Shown here: piece after piece, positions 61,449 through 64,000 of the stretch
How the letters are laid out: each line of letters opens with the position of its first letter
Position numbering within the stretch: the first letter of the stretch is position 1
Source: Candidatus Latescibacterota bacterium
GTDB taxonomy: Bacteria > JAAXHH01
Reading direction: 5' to 3'
NCBI GenBank assembly: GCA_022821085.1
Contig: JAJEEG010000006.1
Span: 1,943,330 to 2,007,329, forward strand
DNA: 64,000 nucleotides
Notes under the pieces: model-generated
The model's database searches: none
What the model saw: only the letters and a program-made list of their open reading frames with translations
Told to the model about the DNA's origin: nothing
Program-made: the position numbers and the translations under genes

Positions 61449-62557
61449 CCGCCAGGCGCCGCTCCCATGATCCGCACCATGTTCCCGCCCAGGATCGCCG
61501 CCATCTCGTCCTCGCTTAAAAACGGGCAGTAGCGCCTTACGTAATCGAGGCTCTGGCGGTAGGTCCAGTGCAGCAGCACAATCGGTATGTCCGTACCCCA
61601 CAGAATGCGATCGGCGCCGAAACGTTCGACCATCTTTTCAAGGACGGGCCGCATCTGGGGCATGGGGTAATCCCAGCGCGACTGCATGAACACGGCGAAG
61701 AGGATCTGGATGTGGAAGCGCGGGTGGTCCGCGGGCGCAGCTTCGTAGACCTCGTCGGGGACGTTGAGCCGGTCGCCGTCGGCAAACATCCGCCAGGGGA
61801 AACCGTGGGTCACGATCACGTCGACATCGGGGTACCTGTCCATCCAGGATCGCAAAGAACGTAACTCATCCATGTACGCGGACGGTGATCCGACCGCACC
61901 GAGGGTAAAGAACACCGGGATGTCCAGCCCGGCCACCGCGGTCCAGAACGGGTCGAAATCCGGCCCTGTCCATTCGGTCGACAGGTCGTAGAGGGGCCGG
62001 TGGAAAGGCGCGAACTGAAGCCCCGAAAGGCCGTGTACGCGGATCGCCCGTTCCAGTTTCTCGATCGCGTCGCCGGTCCGGTCGGGAATCCACCATTCGG
62101 GCACCTGGACCAGTCCCTGGATCCGCCGCGGATAGCGCCGGCAGCAGGTCGCGATGAACTCGTCGTCGAGTCCCATGTACGGCGTGCGGTGCAGGAGGGC
62201 CCGGTCGACACCCGCGTAGTCCATTTCCGCCACCAGATATTCCACGGTGAAGGAGAAATCCTCCGTCCACGGCGGCAGGGCCTGCTTTACATAATCCTCG
62301 CCATCTACCGTCCACTCCGCCAGGCCGTGTTCTCCGGTGCGGAAGTCCGCATCCCGCAAGCCCTCGAAACGCCACGGGCGGCCTGGATCGTAAAGCCCCG
62401 TGGCGTCGGCGGGAGCGCGGTCTTCGCGCCGCCAGACGGGCTGTTGGCGCGCCTGGGCCATGAACAGCTGCAAATGGCGCCGAAATTCTGCACGATTGTC
62501 GAAACCACCGATATCGCGCGGCTTAGGGAAACAGTAGGCGTGTCCGTCGTAGATCAT
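61445..62557 (-). CDS. amidohydrolase family 2 protein
   Basis: 370 residues, TIM barrel. The N-terminal metal motif reads DGHAYCF, where HxH is expected, so the second His is replaced by Tyr. IVTHGFPWRMFADG and ILWGTDIPIVLLHW retain the later His and Asp. It is a member of the amidohydrolase-2 group of hydrolases and decarboxylases, and the altered first motif makes its metal content uncertain. The start ATG has no good ribosome binding site. The stop overlaps the convergent Gfo/Idh stop by 4 bp. Confidence 0.8.
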   Translation of the reverse strand: MIYDGHAYCFPKPRDIGGFDNRAEFRRHLQLFMAQARQQPVWRREDRAPADATGLYDPGRPWRFEGLRDADFRTGEHGLAEWTVDGEDYVKQALPPWTEDFSFTVEYLVAEMDYAGVDRALLHRTPYMGLDDEFIATCCRRYPRRIQGLVQVPEWWIPDRTGDAIEKLERAIRVHGLSGLQFAPFHRPLYDLSTEWTGPDFDPFWTAVAGLDIPVFFTLGAVGSPSAYMDELRSLRSWMDRYPDVDVIVTHGFPWRMFADGDRLNVPDEVYEAAPADHPRFHIQILFAVFMQSRWDYPMPQMRPVLEKMVERFGADRILWGTDIPIVLLHWTYRQSLDYVRRYCPFLSEDEMAAILGGNMVRIMGAAPGG

Positions 62558-62712
62558 GTTTTTGTCTTTATAGTAAGCGGCCTATTGACAGACTGATCCA
62601 AAAACCGACTACAAATCGCCTTTACATTTAAGCAATCATACTTCATTATACCTATGGTGTTCTAAATGGCGAAGGGCAGGCTTCTTAAATTGCAGAACCC
62701 GATTTAATTAAG

Positions 62713-62853
62713 ATGGAATATACTGCACACGCCCTTCGTGTCATAAAGGAACGAAAAATCCACTTGGAGTGGATAGATAGAGCAGTATCAGACTATGAAA
62801 CTCCAAGTAGACAAAGATGCAGACGCTCTTTATTTGCGTCTCGACGATTCTAA
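62713..62853 (+). pseudogene. truncated DUF4258-like ORF
   Basis: A 46-residue frame, MEYTAHALRVIKERKIHLEW then IDRAVSDYE, matches the N-terminal third of DUF4258 proteins (H-A-x-R-x-x-E-R-x-I...W). It then changes to an Arg/Ser-rich tail and stops at 62851-62853. DUF4258 proteins are about 80-100 residues. The last 20 codons overlap the DUF2283 gene in another frame, so a deletion has probably removed the rest of the domain. Confidence 0.6.
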
Positions 62854-62995
62854 CATCGTCGAGTCTGTGGAAGTCTCACCTGGGGTCGTACTCGACTACA
62901 ACGAGTCGAACGAAGTGGTGGGCGTGGAATTGCTTCAGCTTTCGAAACGCTCTGCTAACCTGAACCTCTCCGCACTAGAATTCGAAACAGCTTGA
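62795..62995 (+). CDS. DUF2283 family protein
   Basis: 66 residues, the full family length. KLQVDKDADALYLRLDDSNI, VEVSPGVVLDYNESNEVVGVELL and LSKRS are the canonical DUF2283 pattern. These small proteins commonly follow a DUF4258 gene in toxin-antitoxin-like pairs, and here the partner is only a fragment. The start lies inside the DUF4258-like frame with no Shine-Dalgarno sequence. The next 172 bp contain no gene. Confidence 0.9.
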   Translation: MKLQVDKDADALYLRLDDSNIVESVEVSPGVVLDYNESNEVVGVELLQLSKRSANLNLSALEFETA

Positions 62996-63167
62996 GCAAG
63001 TCCGTTTGCTGTGATACTCCCTCCCGGTAATTGAAAGCTCACCCGATTACTTTAGTGTATTTTCCTATCTTAACAAAGATGCCAGACCGACTATCTCGGT
63101 GCTCGCAAACTACTTGCAACTGTTCTGCTAGCCCTGGAAGATACACCGTCCAAACGCCGGATAGTTC

Positions 63168-63977
63168 ATGTCAATGACCAAAACCCCCGCTACGCCCGGC
63201 CATCCCACGGACGCCGAACGCTTCCTCTTCGACACCAACGGTTACCTGGTACTGGAGGATTTCCTACCGGAATCCCTGGTCGATTCGCTGAACGCCGCGC
63301 TGGCTCGGACGATCGCCCGCCGGCGCGATCCCGATTTCAAACGAGCGCACGAACCGGCCTTCGCCGACCGGCTGGGCAGGGCCAACGCGCGGGTCATGCA
63401 CCTGCTGGCCGAAGACCCGATCTTTCTGGACATGCTCGACTACGAGCCGATGATGGCCTACGTCCACGGCCTGTTCAACGAGATGCCCCACCTGCATTCC
63501 ACGGATGCCTTCTACGAGATCGAACCTGGGGAACACCACGGACAGGGCTGGCATACGGACGGGATCCAGGACGGATTCCGTGACTTCCGGCCGCACGTTC
63601 CGTTATTGCAGTTCAAGATCGGGTATTACTTGAGCGACATGTCCGAACCCGACCAGGGCAACCTGAACCTCGTTCCCGGCAGCCACAAGTCCCTGGTAGA
63701 GCCTGACGCGGCGGACGGCATGCCTGGCGCAGTGCAGATCTGCGGGCGGCCCGGCACGGCCGTGCTCTTCCATAACGGGGTATTGCATTCGGCCGGTCCG
63801 TTCACGCGCCGCGGGGGCAAGCGGGTGATCCTGTACTACGGATACGAACACCCCTGGATGCTGGCGTGCGCTGAACAGTGGCGGTACGACAGGGACTTCC
63901 TGAACAGCCTCACCCCGGCGCGGCGGCGTTTCTTCCACGGTTTCGTCTTCGACCCGCCGGAATACCGCTGGGGTTGA
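63168..63977 (+). CDS. phytanoyl-CoA dioxygenase (PhyH)-family protein
   Basis: 269 residues. It starts FLFDTNGYLVLEDFLPESLVD, then the Fe ligands HxD in GQGWHTDGIQDGF, the conserved strand QGNLNLVPGSHKS, and the distal His with Arg in LFHNGVLHSAGPF and KRVILYYGYEHPW. It is an Fe(II)/2OG oxygenase of unknown substrate. The ATG at 63168 is followed by another at 63177, and neither has a strong ribosome binding site. It is the third PhyH-type gene in the window. Confidence 0.84.
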   Translation: MSMTKTPATPGHPTDAERFLFDTNGYLVLEDFLPESLVDSLNAALARTIARRRDPDFKRAHEPAFADRLGRANARVMHLLAEDPIFLDMLDYEPMMAYVHGLFNEMPHLHSTDAFYEIEPGEHHGQGWHTDGIQDGFRDFRPHVPLLQFKIGYYLSDMSEPDQGNLNLVPGSHKSLVEPDAADGMPGAVQICGRPGTAVLFHNGVLHSAGPFTRRGGKRVILYYGYEHPWMLACAEQWRYDRDFLNSLTPARRRFFHGFVFDPPEYRWG

Positions 63978-64000
63978 TCGGACGACGCGTCGCATTACGC

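Overview
The window is a GC-rich bacterial chromosome segment. No rRNA, insertion sequence or CRISPR array is visible. Several protein types point to the FCB side of the bacterial tree: a TonB-dependent receptor with a carboxypeptidase-regulatory-like domain, a PorV/UPF0164-type outer-membrane protein, a helix-hairpin-helix protein fused to a beta-barrel, Lnt and lipobox lipoproteins. The many small-molecule catabolic families (five Gfo/Idh/MocA oxidoreductases, three phytanoyl-CoA dioxygenase-like proteins, several amidohydrolases) resemble what is known of uncultured Latescibacterota- or Poribacteria-like heterotrophs. The lineage is an inference from protein types, not from a marker gene. 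Translation starts include many TTG codons.

Layout. 1-5.0 kb: truncated TonB receptor (minus), divergent mannonate dehydratase with a near-consensus promoter, a XerC/D recombinase and Lnt. 5.1-7.3 kb: a sugar-nucleotide dehydrogenase-like Gfo/Idh protein and membrane proteins. 7.5-19.5 kb: a long co-directional run with HisB, a D-threonine-aldolase-like enzyme, an NSS transporter, a HisC-like aminotransferase, an amidase, an FAD amine oxidase, a metal-ligand-poor amidohydrolase, two propeller proteins, a lipoprotein and an ICMT-like methyltransferase. It looks like uptake and breakdown of amino-acid or amide compounds. 19.5-22.4 kb: clpB behind two palindromic elements. 22.6-28.2 kb: P1 peptidase, SSS symporter, DapA-like aldolase, Ldh2-type dehydrogenase and an agmatinase-like ureohydrolase. 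28.2-31.0 kb: an outer-membrane pair (HhH-barrel plus PorV-like).

31.2-33.8 kb: tRNA-Arg(TCT), then a lower-GC insert with an unknown protein, an XRE regulator with a leaderless-looking consensus promoter and a barrel protein. The insert ends in a degraded tRNA-like sequence. 33.8-41.3 kb: an inositol-type catabolic cluster (two Gfo/Idh dehydrogenases, a sugar-phosphate isomerase, IolD, IolE). It contains an Nramp-fold transporter that lacks the metal-binding signatures, and this is the most attractive candidate for new biology here. 41.4-50.3 kb: RmlC-like epimerase, PhyH, amidohydrolase, DUF3500, hydroxyacid dehydrogenase, ankyrin protein, DUF899, zinc dehydrogenase and a Tsx-like porin. 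50.3-58.6 kb: PhyH, two alpha/beta hydrolases, a polytopic membrane protein, a Gfo/Idh protein without the catalytic lysine motif, and an MFS transporter. 58.8-64 kb: DUF1697, a repeat-bearing lipoprotein, Gfo/Idh and amidohydrolase overlapping at a shared CTAG, a decayed DUF4258/DUF2283 pair and a PhyH.

A second theme is the number of short tandem duplications (12-23 bp units). They occur in intergenic regions, over a ribosome binding site, over stop codons and inside coding regions, which suggests frequent replication slippage.
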